A DNA stretch of 64,000 nucleotides from an uncultured Clostridium sp. (lineage in GTDB: Bacteria > Bacillota > Clostridia > Lachnospirales > Lachnospiraceae). Made by a program: the position numbers and the translations under genes. The stretch covers positions 62,001-126,000 of the forward strand of contig NZ_URHZ01000003.1 of NCBI RefSeq assembly GCF_900547735.1, given 5' to 3'. Positions 1 to 8,602 of this stretch are shown one piece after another (the stretch's first letter is position 1; each line of letters begins with the position of its first letter). Under the pieces are notes generated by a model. The model saw only the letters and a list, made by a program, of their open reading frames with translations. It did not search any database and was not told where the DNA came from.

Positions 1-1087
1 CTTTCCAGCCCAGTCCCAGGCTCTCCCTGATCCAATACTGCTCCGCCTCCGTAAATACGGCCGTCCCGTCTTCCTTTACATAATCGAGTCCGTCCTTTTT
101 CATACCCGCGGTATTAACTTCAAATGCCTCGGCAGCGCTTACGCCTTCCGGCAGCGCCAATTCCTGTCTGTCCCATAAAAGACGGACCGGTGCACCTCCC
201 GGTATTCCCAAGATTCCGGAGCCGTGTCTTACGGTTCCCTCATTGCACACAAGAGCATATGCCGTTTCCACCGCAGAGGCCGCTGTGATGGAAGCATTGT
301 TGCTGACCGGGGCATTCATTGTCTCAACGCCTGTCACATCCGTCGCATAATTGACGAACCCAAACCGTTCCTCCTCTGTGAAATCCTCTGTGATATCACG
401 CTCTCCATAATAAATTTTCAGGATAAAGGGTACTTCATGAGCTGGAAAACGGCGGAGGGCGTGGTGGGCAACGAGACGGATTACAATCTCATTCGGTGAC
501 GCGCCCAGTTCCTTAGCCACTCTCAGTGCAATTCCCTGGCTGGTCGAGTCAAGAGTCCCCGCTCCAATAGTCGGCGCAAGGCCTCTCGGGTATAGAACAG
601 GGCCGGCCAGATCCGGTGCCGAAAGATTGACTACCCTGCACCTCGGCGCCGCCTGATGTACCGCCTGCATCAGAGGATAGAGAACCACCATATCCTTGGG
701 CAGGGTATGAGCAAATCCCGGTATCAGCCCCATTCTTTTCTGCCTCTTTTTCATAGCAGGAAAATAAGGATAAAGAGACATTCCTGTTGCGCAGTTGATG
801 AGTAAATCCGGTGACAGGCGTCTGAGTGTCTCAGCGGTCTCCTCGACATTTGACAGATCCATTCCCACCGGCTCTACAATAGAGGGATATCCCCGCATCA
901 ATGAACTGGTTTGTGCATTATAGCTGATTGTAGCAAGATTTGCCTGATTTCTGGCAACCACATAGATGGTATCCGCAATCCCCAGGCGGGCCGCAAAAAG
1001 AGCGGCATAAGATCCCACTTCCCCTGTAGCTCCGGTAATCATCATGCTTTTTACCCGTTTTTTCATCCCGTCCTTATTCGCATCCAT
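1..1087 (-). CDS. NAD(P)-binding Rossmann dehydrogenase, malate/lactate dehydrogenase-like (partial)
   Basis: The reading frame is open from an ATG at 1087 to the left edge, so the C-terminus is missing. About 362 codons are visible. The N-terminus has a Rossmann glycine motif, MMITGATGEVGSYAALFAAR, followed by a strand-helix pattern like the lactate/malate dehydrogenase fold. No substrate-specific motif was recognised, so the substrate is unknown. It starts 17 bp after the M29/NicX-like gene and is probably translated from the same mRNA, a likely two-gene catabolic operon. A saccharopine-dehydrogenase-like reductase is an alternative family. Confidence 0.6.
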   Translation of the reverse strand, partial: MDANKDGMKKRVKSMMITGATGEVGSYAALFAARLGIADTIYVVARNQANLATISYNAQTSSLMRGYPSIVEPVGMDLSNVEETAETLRRLSPDLLINCATGMSLYPYFPAMKKRQKRMGLIPGFAHTLPKDMVVLYPLMQAVHQAAPRCRVVNLSAPDLAGPVLYPRGLAPTIGAGTLDSTSQGIALRVAKELGASPNEIVIRLVAHHALRRFPAHEVPFILKIYYGERDITEDFTEEERFGFVNYATDVTGVETMNAPVSNNASITAASAVETAYALVCNEGTVRHGSGILGIPGGAPVRLLWDRQELALPEGVSAAEAFEVNTAGMKKDGLDYVKEDGTAVFTEAEQYWIRESLGLGWK

Positions 1088-1104
1088 TCTCCATCCTCCT
1101 TTGG

Positions 1105-2127
1105 CTATTTTTTCTCAAACAGTTTCACCAGCGCCGGATGGACAAAAACCCCGTCTCTCATCACCTCTGCCCCATCGTATTTTACGGTGGCTTTCGTCAT
1201 CAGGCCGTCCGTGTGTCCATTTGCACGTATCACACCTCCAAAACACGGGAGATCGTTGGTGCCAAAGCCAATGTCAAATACACCATACATTCTCTCATTC
1301 AAAAACTTTAAGTCACTGAGCTGCCGGATAGCCGGATTGATGCCGAAGCCATAATGACAGGTACGGTAAATATTGGAATCATTGCGGCCGGCAAACCATG
1401 CCTCAAACTCTTTCGCCTGCGCCCCTCCGGAAAACTCTTCGATCCTTCCGTCCCTTATTTCCAGTATAATCGGTTCCCTTAAGATTCCAACCGGATAAGC
1501 AAACGCGTCAAAAACCACCCGTCCGTTCCATGTTTCTTCCAGCGGAGCCTGCCCTACCACTCCGGCCGGTATATAGGCTTCATCGTGGGGATGTTCCGCC
1601 TTGCCCGGGTTTGTCTGCACCGGTCTGCCGCCCAGCTTCGCCCTGATGTCGGTGCCGCCTTCCGATGTGATATGTATCTCCTGTGAAATGCTGATAATTT
1701 CTTCGAGTGCAATGCAGATGTTGTCGGTCAGCGTAAAATCGGCCTCATATATCATGTCATGCACCATCTCTTTGGTAGCGCTCATTGTTCCAAGAACCCT
1801 TGTCCCGCCGTTCAGCATATCAAGGCAGGTCTTTGTATAAAAATCTGCACTCTCATACGGAATTAAAGGTATCACAAGATCAGCCGCTTTCATTGCCTCC
1901 CCCAAGTGGGCCGGTACATCGATATTCTGGACTCCCCGATAGGGCAGAACCGTCAGAACCGGAGCCGCCCCCTTCTGCTGAGCCGCCTCAAATATAGCAT
2001 TGGCAAGTGTCATGTCCGACGGAGGTTCACATACAATTAAAACCTTTTCTCCGGCCTTCAGCCCTGCTCTTGAAAGATATTTGTGTGCCATCCGAAGCAT
2101 AAGATCATGGGAATAATTCATATTCAT
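1105..2127 (-). CDS. M29 aminopeptidase / NicX-like metal-dependent hydrolase
   Basis: 340 aa. It has the layout of the M29 aminopeptidase family, which also contains the ring-cleaving enzyme NicX: a mid-protein GGTDIRAKLGGRP segment (the GTD motif), then YIPAGVVGQAPLE, ILEIRDGRIEEF and, near the C-terminus, GFGTNDLPCFGG and HTDG with likely metal-binding His/Asp residues. It is a cytoplasmic enzyme; a peptidase or a hydrolase/dioxygenase acting on a small amide or ring compound are both possible. It has its own good promoter about 185 bp upstream and is divergent from a GntR regulator, which likely controls it. Confidence 0.6.
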   Translation of the reverse strand: MNMNYSHDLMLRMAHKYLSRAGLKAGEKVLIVCEPPSDMTLANAIFEAAQQKGAAPVLTVLPYRGVQNIDVPAHLGEAMKAADLVIPLIPYESADFYTKTCLDMLNGGTRVLGTMSATKEMVHDMIYEADFTLTDNICIALEEIISISQEIHITSEGGTDIRAKLGGRPVQTNPGKAEHPHDEAYIPAGVVGQAPLEETWNGRVVFDAFAYPVGILREPIILEIRDGRIEEFSGGAQAKEFEAWFAGRNDSNIYRTCHYGFGINPAIRQLSDLKFLNERMYGVFDIGFGTNDLPCFGGVIRANGHTDGLMTKATVKYDGAEVMRDGVFVHPALVKLFEKK

Positions 2128-2714
2128 TCCTTCCTTTCACCGATACCGCGCATATAACGATGTCTTCGCCTTATCATGCGCCATTTCCTGTTCCTTCTTC
2201 GTTAATTCTGCTCTTTTTACATGCACTGCTTTTCATCTGTCTGTGACCGGCCGGGTTGACAAATTTTCTAAAAACTCCATTTTTGCCTCATTGTTTTCTG
2301 GTTATTTTCATAGTATCACAGTAGAAATTGGTTGTCAATAAAAGGTCTTTATTTTTATGCCCCAATATGTATATTTTTTTGTTTTTAAGTCATTATATCG
2401 CATTGTGGTATAATCCAATTTAACGTTTTTTACAATTCCTTCCATATATTCATGCTGACAAACACTTTGAAACATGTTACAATAGAAAATATTAAGATAC
2501 TTTCGGATTATTTATCCATGGATGAACCTGCATTCAATGGCCATTAGCCGGCATAAGTCTGCGGCATTAGTTTGCTGCCTGATATTTAACCTATCAGTAA
2601 TTGAACGATAAATATTCGGTTGTTAAATACTTCTAAGTCATAGTTTCCATTGTAAAAAGTAACCATTCGATAACTGCTTGCATTATAATCTATAAATAAA
2701 AGGAGAATTGAAAT
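2128..2714. other. Divergent intergenic control region
   Basis: 587 bp, AT-rich, between the leftward M29-like gene and the rightward GntR gene. Besides the minus-strand promoter at 2310-2338 it has two plus-strand -10-like boxes: an extended TGGTATAAT at 2406-2414, and TATAAT at 2684-2689 only about 25 bp before the GntR start codon. Neither has a convincing -35. The GntR gene has a strong ribosome site, AAAAGGAG, about 10 bp before its ATG. No small gene was seen here. Confidence 0.4.
2310..2338 (-). promoter_or_regulatory. Sigma-A type promoter of the M29-like operon
   Basis: On the minus strand there is a perfect -35 TTGACA (2333-2338), a 17-bp spacer and a -10 TACTAT (2310-2315). It points into the gene starting at 2127. 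The region between it and the divergent GntR gene is a natural place for an operator. Confidence 0.65.
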
Positions 2715-3734
2715 ATGAGCTGTGCCATTTCTCTCACAATCGATAAATCACAGAAATCCCCTGCCTACAAGCAGGTGGCTCAGCAAATCAGCGAACTGAT
2801 TCGGACAGAGCAGCTCCATCCCGGCGATCGGCTTCCCACTGAGCGCCAGTTAAGCCAGGATACGGGAATTGCCCGCGGCACGATTAAAGCCGCCTACGCC
2901 CTTCTGCTTGAATCCGGGAAAATTGAGACAAGACGCGGCAGCGGCTCCTTTGTCGCCTCCAAAATGTCGGCAAACTCCATTGAATTCATACGCCGGGAAA
3001 TCAGGAACATGTTGGAAAAAATCAGTGATCTGCAGATTCATCCCGATGATCTGCTCGGAATTTTCCAGGATGAATTAAAACAGCTCCCTCAAACCGCTGC
3101 TCCGGTCAACATTGCATGGATTGACTGCTGCGATGAGTGCGTATGGGCTGCCAAACGGCAGCTTCAGCCGATCGACGGAGTCGGCTTTGCAGGATATCTG
3201 CTAAATGATGTAGCGGCAACTCCCACACGCCTGTGGGACAGCTTCGAACTTATTATCACAACCACCAATCACTTCCGTCTGCTTACCCAACTGCTGCCGG
3301 GCTGTCTGGAGAGGTTACAGCAGGTTACAATGGATCTTTCCAGGGACTCCGCAATCAGCATTGCCCAGATACCGGCCGGAAGCCGCGTCATCACGCTCTG
3401 CCGGAATCAGACCTTCAGTGATATCATGCAGGAGCAGCTCCGTGACTTTGACAATCTGCCATCGGTTCTCCATTTTACCGACGATGATCACGATGAGACG
3501 ATTAAGCGTCAACTGCAAAAGGCCGACTATGCGATTGTCTACGCCGACTATGCCGGAAGCGGACGCAAAGGAATCTGCCAGGCTTTGGAACGTTTTACTG
3601 AAAATGGTGGAATTATTATACCTTTCGATTACCGCCTTGACCGCGGATCGATACTGCATATTAAAGAACTGGTCTGGAAGTCCAGGGAGAGCTGTGGAGA
3701 ATGGGAGGTGGAGAGGAATGATGGGGGTGAATAA
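2715..3734 (+). CDS. GntR-family transcriptional regulator with unusual C-terminal domain
   Basis: 339 aa. Residues about 15-80 form a GntR winged helix: AYKQVAQQISELI, then HPGDRLPTERQLSQDTGIARG and the wing GKIETRRGSGSFVAS. The C-terminal ~250 residues are neither an aminotransferase (MocR) nor a clear UTRA domain. They contain alternating beta/alpha stretches such as SFELIITTTNHF and KADYAIVYADY, compatible with a small-molecule sensing domain. It is divergent from the M29-like and dehydrogenase genes and presumably regulates them and itself. The DNA-binding part is certain; the ligand is unknown. Confidence 0.75.
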   Translation: MSCAISLTIDKSQKSPAYKQVAQQISELIRTEQLHPGDRLPTERQLSQDTGIARGTIKAAYALLLESGKIETRRGSGSFVASKMSANSIEFIRREIRNMLEKISDLQIHPDDLLGIFQDELKQLPQTAAPVNIAWIDCCDECVWAAKRQLQPIDGVGFAGYLLNDVAATPTRLWDSFELIITTTNHFRLLTQLLPGCLERLQQVTMDLSRDSAISIAQIPAGSRVITLCRNQTFSDIMQEQLRDFDNLPSVLHFTDDDHDETIKRQLQKADYAIVYADYAGSGRKGICQALERFTENGGIIIPFDYRLDRGSILHIKELVWKSRESCGEWEVERNDGGE

Positions 3735-3757
3735 CCTTTTTGCTATATGAATGCTGC

Positions 3758-3813
3758 TATGCAAATTCTGCCATGCGAATACTTCCATGCGAATACCTGC
3801 ATGCGAATACTGC
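3758..3813. repeat. 14-bp tandem repeat, four copies
   Basis: Four units of 14 bp start at 3758, 3772, 3786 and 3800. The last three contain CATGCGAATAC; the first is degenerate (TATGCAAATTC). They lie just after the GntR stop codon and before a terminator. Likely a simple slippage repeat. Confidence 0.6.
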
Positions 3814-3860
3814 TGCTATATGGATGGTAAATAGAGCGAATGATAAAAAGAATGTTAAAA

Positions 3861-3902
3861 AGAGCAGATAAAAACTTGATTATTCTAGTTTTTGTCTGCT
3901 CT
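3861..3902. terminator. Bidirectional rho-independent terminator
   Basis: A 16-bp stem, AGAGCAGATAAAAACT against 3887-3902 with one G-T wobble position, encloses a 10-nt loop. It sits between convergent genes: the GntR regulator ending at 3734 on + and the VanZ gene ending at 3941 on -. T/A-rich flanks on both sides fit termination in both directions. Confidence 0.75.
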
Positions 3903-3940
3903 CTCTTTATCAGTCTATTCAATTATATTAGCCGGATATC

Positions 3941-4537
3941 TTAATCGGAACGGCGGCCGAATAGAATACATAACAATTTGAAAATCAGCCATCCGGCCAG
4001 CGTCCCCAGTGTGTTCATTACCACATCGTCGAGCTGGCAATGGCCTCTCTGCGTCAGGTACTGCGCAGTCTCCAGCGATACACTTGCCAGAAAACCGCTC
4101 ATAATACAAAGCCAGGCTCCGGCGCCTCTGCCAAACGGCCTGATAAGAACCGGCAGAAGAATTCCCCAGGGAATGAACATGATGACGTTTTCTATTACAT
4201 AGGCATTGCCCTGCGGGCTGTGCCCCCATGTGCCGAACAGCTCCAGGTCTACGGAAGTCCTGGATCCTGGCGGGCGGGAAAAGAATGCTTCCTGAAGAAG
4301 GACGGTCAGGTAAGCGGCGAAAAGAAACAGTACACAAATATGCAGGGCGATTTCACCCGCTGTTTTGTTACTGCCTATACGCGGCTCCTTTTTAGTCCAT
4401 TTTATTATGAATAAAAGAAAGAATCCGGCAGCGGCGGCGGCCAGGCCGATGAGGACGGCCTGGGGCAGATAGCTTACCGGTTCTTTCATGTCCTGGAGCA
4501 TATAGCCCCAAAGTTTCATTTTGTTTCGTATTGTCAT
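3941..4537 (-). CDS. VanZ-family membrane protein
   Basis: 198 aa with about four or five membrane segments. It carries VanZ features: an N-terminal pair of hydrophobic helices, the loop region ENVIMFIPWGILLPVL, then LETAQYLTQRGHCQLDDVVMNTLGTLAGWLIF, the typical E..Q......D..D...N..G signature. VanZ proteins are small membrane proteins best known for low-level teicoplanin resistance; their chemistry is unsettled. It is a stand-alone gene and unlike the second VanZ at 28755 inside locus B. Confidence 0.75.
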   Translation of the reverse strand: MTIRNKMKLWGYMLQDMKEPVSYLPQAVLIGLAAAAAGFFLLFIIKWTKKEPRIGSNKTAGEIALHICVLFLFAAYLTVLLQEAFFSRPPGSRTSVDLELFGTWGHSPQGNAYVIENVIMFIPWGILLPVLIRPFGRGAGAWLCIMSGFLASVSLETAQYLTQRGHCQLDDVVMNTLGTLAGWLIFKLLCILFGRRSD

Positions 4538-4873
4538 ATTTCTATTTTTTACCAGTCTGTTTGATTTTATTCATTTTGGCTGTGGCTCTTGTCTCTTGTC
4601 GGGGAACCGGGCTGTCTGAATTAGTTATTTTATTTATTATAGTGAATTAGGAAGGTGGAGTCAATAAGATAAATTACTGTGCTTCTACAGTTCATTATCT
4701 ATATCAAGATTTGCCTATATCAATAAAACAGCAAAATTAAGTTTATTATTTTTCTCAAATTAATGGTTGTATGGCAATCGTGAAATTATCTTAAAAGCAC
4801 TCTATCTTAAGCTAAATACCATGAAAGATGTCAGCCTGAGCCTAAACTTTACCCAATATTACATTTTCCATTT

Positions 4874-4922
4874 AAAAGAGAGCATTGAACAAATTACTGC
4901 CTACTGTACAATGCCCTCTTTT
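4874..4922. terminator. Hairpin, probable terminator
   Basis: Arms 4874-4887 (AAAAGAGAGCATTG) and 4909-4922 pair over 14 bp with one internal A/C mismatch and a 21-nt loop. Both strands end in short T-runs. It lies downstream of locus A and may serve as a second stop signal for its leftward transcripts. Confidence 0.5.
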
Positions 4923-5035
4923 CTGCTTTTATATAACGCTATTCCTCCTTTCCGCCCCAGCTTTTTTAGGTTACTTGTCCTGAGGCTTTATTATAAACAA
5001 CAAAATGCTCGCTCCGCAAACCTTTCATTGCCAAT

Positions 5036-5062
5036 AAAAAGTACAGCCCGATTGCACTTTTT
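5036..5062 (-). terminator. Terminator at the end of locus A
   Basis: Arms AAAAAGTACA (5036-5045) and TGCACTTTTT (5053-5062) around loop GCCCGAT. The single mismatch becomes a U-G wobble in RNA made from the minus strand, which fits leftward use. The same loop and arm pattern recurs at 26067-26091 at the end of locus B. Confidence 0.65.
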
Positions 5063-5101
5063 ATTATCTCTTGAAAAAACACTTGTCTTTCCAGCATGCG
5101 C

Positions 5102-7381
5102 CTATGAAGAATACGCTTCTGTCTCCGGAACCTGAATTTCCGCAATTTCATTTGAATTAGATTCTAGAATTCTCCCATTAGAACCAACTTTCCACTCGCA
5201 GCCACCACTATCTTTTACCTTTTTGTTTTTTACCATTTTGCCTGATTCACTAATCACGCGCAGACCTTTTCCCGGGATATCAAACACTTCATATTTTGAT
5301 CCTTTCTCAGCCGTCTGGAGCTTTCCTTTATAGTAAAAATATCCTCCCTCAATACCTGTTACCCCTTTTCCATTTGGGCTGAACCTATATTTAGCCACCT
5401 TTCCGGTTTCTGGCTCTACAATATTGCAAATTCCGTCCACTCCGGCCAGATTTCCATCCTCCGGTCCAAAGTAATAAACTTCATTTTCAATTTCTAATAA
5501 GCCGGCTCTGGTATGACCTTCTGCATCAAACGCATATCTTTTCCCGTCGATTTTTTCTATCACGTATTTTCCTGCCGATGCAAAAACGGGTTCTCCGCTT
5601 CCTTTTAAGTAGTACCAAAATTCCCCTGATGGTCCATCCAGCTCATCCGGCTCTACTGTTTTCACCCAATCATTCTTTGCTAATTGTCCTATAACATGCC
5701 CCTCTCCAGTTTCCTTGTAAAGATAACGAAAGCCCTTAATTGAAGGTGATATGTTTTTCATCCTTATCCAGCCCCTCTGCATAATCCCATAGGTGTCAAA
5801 GATATAGCCTACTCCTCCCACCGTACTCTCGGTATAAGTGCCGGAAGTACACGCTCTTTTCCTGCCTGAGGTCTCTGAAAAATAGAACCAAGCTTGCTTT
5901 CCGAATTTTTCAAAATGAGCTGCAACACGGTCATTGTCGTCAATCCATTCATCCTCAATTTCCAGCCACTGCCAGCCATGACGGAGCGCTCCGTCCTCGC
6001 CTAAATAATATTTCTTATCATCAAACCATTTAGTGGCCATATTCCCGCTTTCATTTAGGTAATAGACCTTGTCATCAATGGAATACCAGCCGTTTTTTTG
6101 AATGTTCCCATTTTTATCTGTATGGTACCAGTTGGTGTACTCCGTGCCATCCGCTCTTGTCCCGTCAATACTAAACCATGAATCTTTACATAAGACCCCG
6201 TCTTCATCAAAATACTGCCTTCCTCCTTTTTCTGTTGTCAGCCATCGTTTTTTATACATCGTTCCATTGACATCAAAATAATACGTTTTCCCATCCACCT
6301 CACAATAGCCCCCCTTGAAAACCGCACCATTCTCATCGGCAAGATACCAGCTATCAGTAATTACCCCTGTCTGAGTGTTCGTACTGGAAATCTTAAACCA
6401 CCCATTGCTTTGGAGTACACCATTTTCATCCAGATAATAACGATGCCCGCTGCCATCTACAAACCACCGTTTTCGGAAAGAAAATCCATTTTGATCAAAA
6501 TAATACGTTTTTCCATCCAACCTGGCAAACCCATTTCTCAAAATCACGCCGTCCGTTCCCGCGTAATACCAGTTTTTATACTCCTCTCCATTCCCATTTA
6601 TTCCGTGGATGGCAAACCAGCCGCTTTGCTGCCGGACTCCATTCTCATCTACATAATATCGTTTCTCATCTATATTAACCCAACTCTTACATGGCGAGTT
6701 GGCTCCCGGATAAAAATAATAATATTTGCCTTCCAGGTTAAACCAGCCGTTACTCAGAAGAACCCCTTCACTATCCGCATAGTATCTGTTAGTATAGGAA
6801 GCGCCGTATGAATTGACACCGGACAGTGTAAACCAGCCATTTTCCTGGCGGGCGCCTTCCTCATCTACATAATAGCGCTTTCCCTCCAAAGTCAGAAATG
6901 TCTTTTGGGGTGAATTTCCGCCTCCATAAAAATAGAAGTTTTTTTCTCCTATCTTGTGCCATCCGTCCTTTAAAATGGCCCCGTCTGCCCCAGCGTAATA
7001 CCACGTTGTGTTCACTTTATCCAAAGGATTATTTGGAACACTATCAAAACAGAACCAAGCATTCACATAGCGCCTCCCGTCTTCCCTGACGTAATAGCGC
7101 TCCCCCTCGAAATTAATCCAGCAATTTACCGAAACCCGGCCGTTACCATCTACAAAACGCCAGCTGCCATCCGGCCATTGCACCCACTGATTTACTGTTT
7201 TTTTCTCATCCTGCAGATAGTACCACTGTCCGTCACCATTCTGCTGCCAGCCATCTGCTGCTAATGTTTTTGTTGCCGCCAGAAATATCATAGCTGCCGT
7301 AAGAGAGATGAGATGCAGCGTGCATAATGTCTTCCTCGTTCTTAAAACAAGCATTCTTCTTCGCCCGGGCTTATTCATCAT
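5102..7381 (-). CDS. Secreted cell-wall/choline-binding repeat protein
   Basis: 759 aa. The N-terminus is a long basic signal peptide (RRRMLVLRTRK, then a hydrophobic stretch) with a likely cleavage after TLA. Almost all the rest is tandem CW_binding/glucan-binding type repeats of about 20 residues with the W-x-aromatic pattern, such as GWQQNGDGQWYYLQ, GWHKIGEKNFYF and NGWYSIDDKVYYL. In known families these form beta-solenoids that hold proteins on choline or glycan polymers. No catalytic domain was recognised. The last ~60 residues lose the repeat pattern. It lies 67 bp after the APH-like kinase at the end of locus A and may bind the polymer made there. Ribosome site GGAGG precedes the start by about 10 bp. 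Confidence 0.8.
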   Translation of the reverse strand: MMNKPGRRRMLVLRTRKTLCTLHLISLTAAMIFLAATKTLAADGWQQNGDGQWYYLQDEKKTVNQWVQWPDGSWRFVDGNGRVSVNCWINFEGERYYVREDGRRYVNAWFCFDSVPNNPLDKVNTTWYYAGADGAILKDGWHKIGEKNFYFYGGGNSPQKTFLTLEGKRYYVDEEGARQENGWFTLSGVNSYGASYTNRYYADSEGVLLSNGWFNLEGKYYYFYPGANSPCKSWVNIDEKRYYVDENGVRQQSGWFAIHGINGNGEEYKNWYYAGTDGVILRNGFARLDGKTYYFDQNGFSFRKRWFVDGSGHRYYLDENGVLQSNGWFKISSTNTQTGVITDSWYLADENGAVFKGGYCEVDGKTYYFDVNGTMYKKRWLTTEKGGRQYFDEDGVLCKDSWFSIDGTRADGTEYTNWYHTDKNGNIQKNGWYSIDDKVYYLNESGNMATKWFDDKKYYLGEDGALRHGWQWLEIEDEWIDDNDRVAAHFEKFGKQAWFYFSETSGRKRACTSGTYTESTVGGVGYIFDTYGIMQRGWIRMKNISPSIKGFRYLYKETGEGHVIGQLAKNDWVKTVEPDELDGPSGEFWYYLKGSGEPVFASAGKYVIEKIDGKRYAFDAEGHTRAGLLEIENEVYYFGPEDGNLAGVDGICNIVEPETGKVAKYRFSPNGKGVTGIEGGYFYYKGKLQTAEKGSKYEVFDIPGKGLRVISESGKMVKNKKVKDSGGCEWKVGSNGRILESNSNEIAEIQVPETEAYSS

Positions 7382-7448
7382 AAATCTTTATCCTCCACAG
7401 TATCCATTTATTCTTGTGATAAATGATATTTATCAGAATCGTATTAAA

Positions 7449-8555
7449 TCATGTTTTGTTTAATTCCTGAAGTAGCCTCAATCTCAATTCCATATTTTTA
7501 ATTTCCGCCTCATTATCGCAGTTTGTTCTGGACAGATATAAATTAATAATTTCAAGTAAATATAACTTAAAGGCAAAATCCACTTCCACGCCCAGACATT
7601 CTAATACTTTGAATATTCTCTTTCGTTTTTTCAGTATATGTTCTGGACTGTTATGATGAAGAAATATTTCGGCTTGAACATAAAAATGGAAGGCGTCAAG
7701 ATAAGGGGGATACGTCTTTTTAAAATATTCAAAATCAAACGCACACAAATTTTTCTTGCATATTGCGGTATTCCATGGTGTAAAATCTCCGTGATAGAAG
7801 GAGAACTCAACATATGGATTTTCTCTATAACGGTCTTCTACATAACCGATAGCGGTAACCACTATTTCTTTTTTCTTTTCATTTAACTTCTGGCAATTTA
7901 CTTTTAAGTCGTTGAGCATCTGGGCATAATCCGATTGATTAAACCGTATCTTTACTCTGGTTTTACAGTATAGAGTATACAAAAAATGAAGGCTATATTT
8001 AGAAAATGAACCTTCAATACGAAAGCAGGATCTCTTTACATTACTTTGAATAAAAATTTCTAAACCATTAAGTGTTTTCCTTTCTATCACCCTGGGGATA
8101 TTTTTAACACCGCATTCCCTCAGATACATTAACGCATCACACTCTTTATCAAACAATATACCAACTTCGTTATTATCCGATACCTTGCAGTATGCCTTTA
8201 CTTCACTTTCCCGGCTAATTTGTAACATAACTTTCTGGTGGACAGATGGGGTCCCGCCAAAGTATGATATCCCATAGTCATTGCCAAAAGTACTGTCTAA
8301 AAATTTTTTAATGTCTTTCTCTAAACTGATTTTTTTCTTTTTTACCCCTAATATCTCTGAAATAACCTTCCATTTATGTACATAAGGGAATATTCTTTTC
8401 AGGAATCTCCCTTTAAACGCTGTGGGTTGGTATATTTCAAAAGCGGTTTTCAAATTTTTTTCATTAAGCAGCCACTCTTTTCCTGATGAATTAATGATGT
8501 CATAATAATACCGGCCTTCTGCATCCGCGCATACAATCTTGTCAAGTAAGTTCAC
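7449..8555 (-). CDS. APH/choline-kinase-like phosphotransferase
   Basis: 368 aa from a GTG at 8555, preceded by AAAGGGG at good spacing; an in-frame TTG lies 15 bp upstream. The C-terminal half has the kinase catalytic loop FYHGDFTPWNT followed by CAFDFEYF, the HGD..P.N and D.E motifs of the aminoglycoside-phosphotransferase/choline-kinase fold. The N-terminal ~100 residues are unassigned. Inside a polysaccharide locus such kinases probably phosphorylate a sugar or an alcohol substituent; LicA-type choline kinases are in the same superfamily, but no LicC or LicD partner is seen. Substrate unknown. Confidence 0.6.
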   Translation of the reverse strand: MNLLDKIVCADAEGRYYYDIINSSGKEWLLNEKNLKTAFEIYQPTAFKGRFLKRIFPYVHKWKVISEILGVKKKKISLEKDIKKFLDSTFGNDYGISYFGGTPSVHQKVMLQISRESEVKAYCKVSDNNEVGILFDKECDALMYLRECGVKNIPRVIERKTLNGLEIFIQSNVKRSCFRIEGSFSKYSLHFLYTLYCKTRVKIRFNQSDYAQMLNDLKVNCQKLNEKKKEIVVTAIGYVEDRYRENPYVEFSFYHGDFTPWNTAICKKNLCAFDFEYFKKTYPPYLDAFHFYVQAEIFLHHNSPEHILKKRKRIFKVLECLGVEVDFAFKLYLLEIINLYLSRTNCDNEAEIKNMELRLRLLQELNKT

Positions 8556-8602
8556 TTCTTCCCCTTTCAAAATGTATCTCTCGATAATTTAAGCAATAAG
8601 TA

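Larger units (their letters stand above)
4538..5101. other. Intergenic region between VanZ and locus A
   Basis: 564 bp of AT-rich DNA holding two terminator-like hairpins (4874-4922 and 5036-5062) that close locus A on the minus strand. The open frame on the plus strand here is cut by the hairpins, has no ribosome site and no recognisable protein character, so no gene is called. Confidence 0.5.

Noticed and set aside
4767..5135. Plus-strand 122-codon open frame between VanZ and locus A
   Set aside because: It runs through two terminator hairpins and into the cell-wall-binding gene on the other strand; composition is not protein-like.
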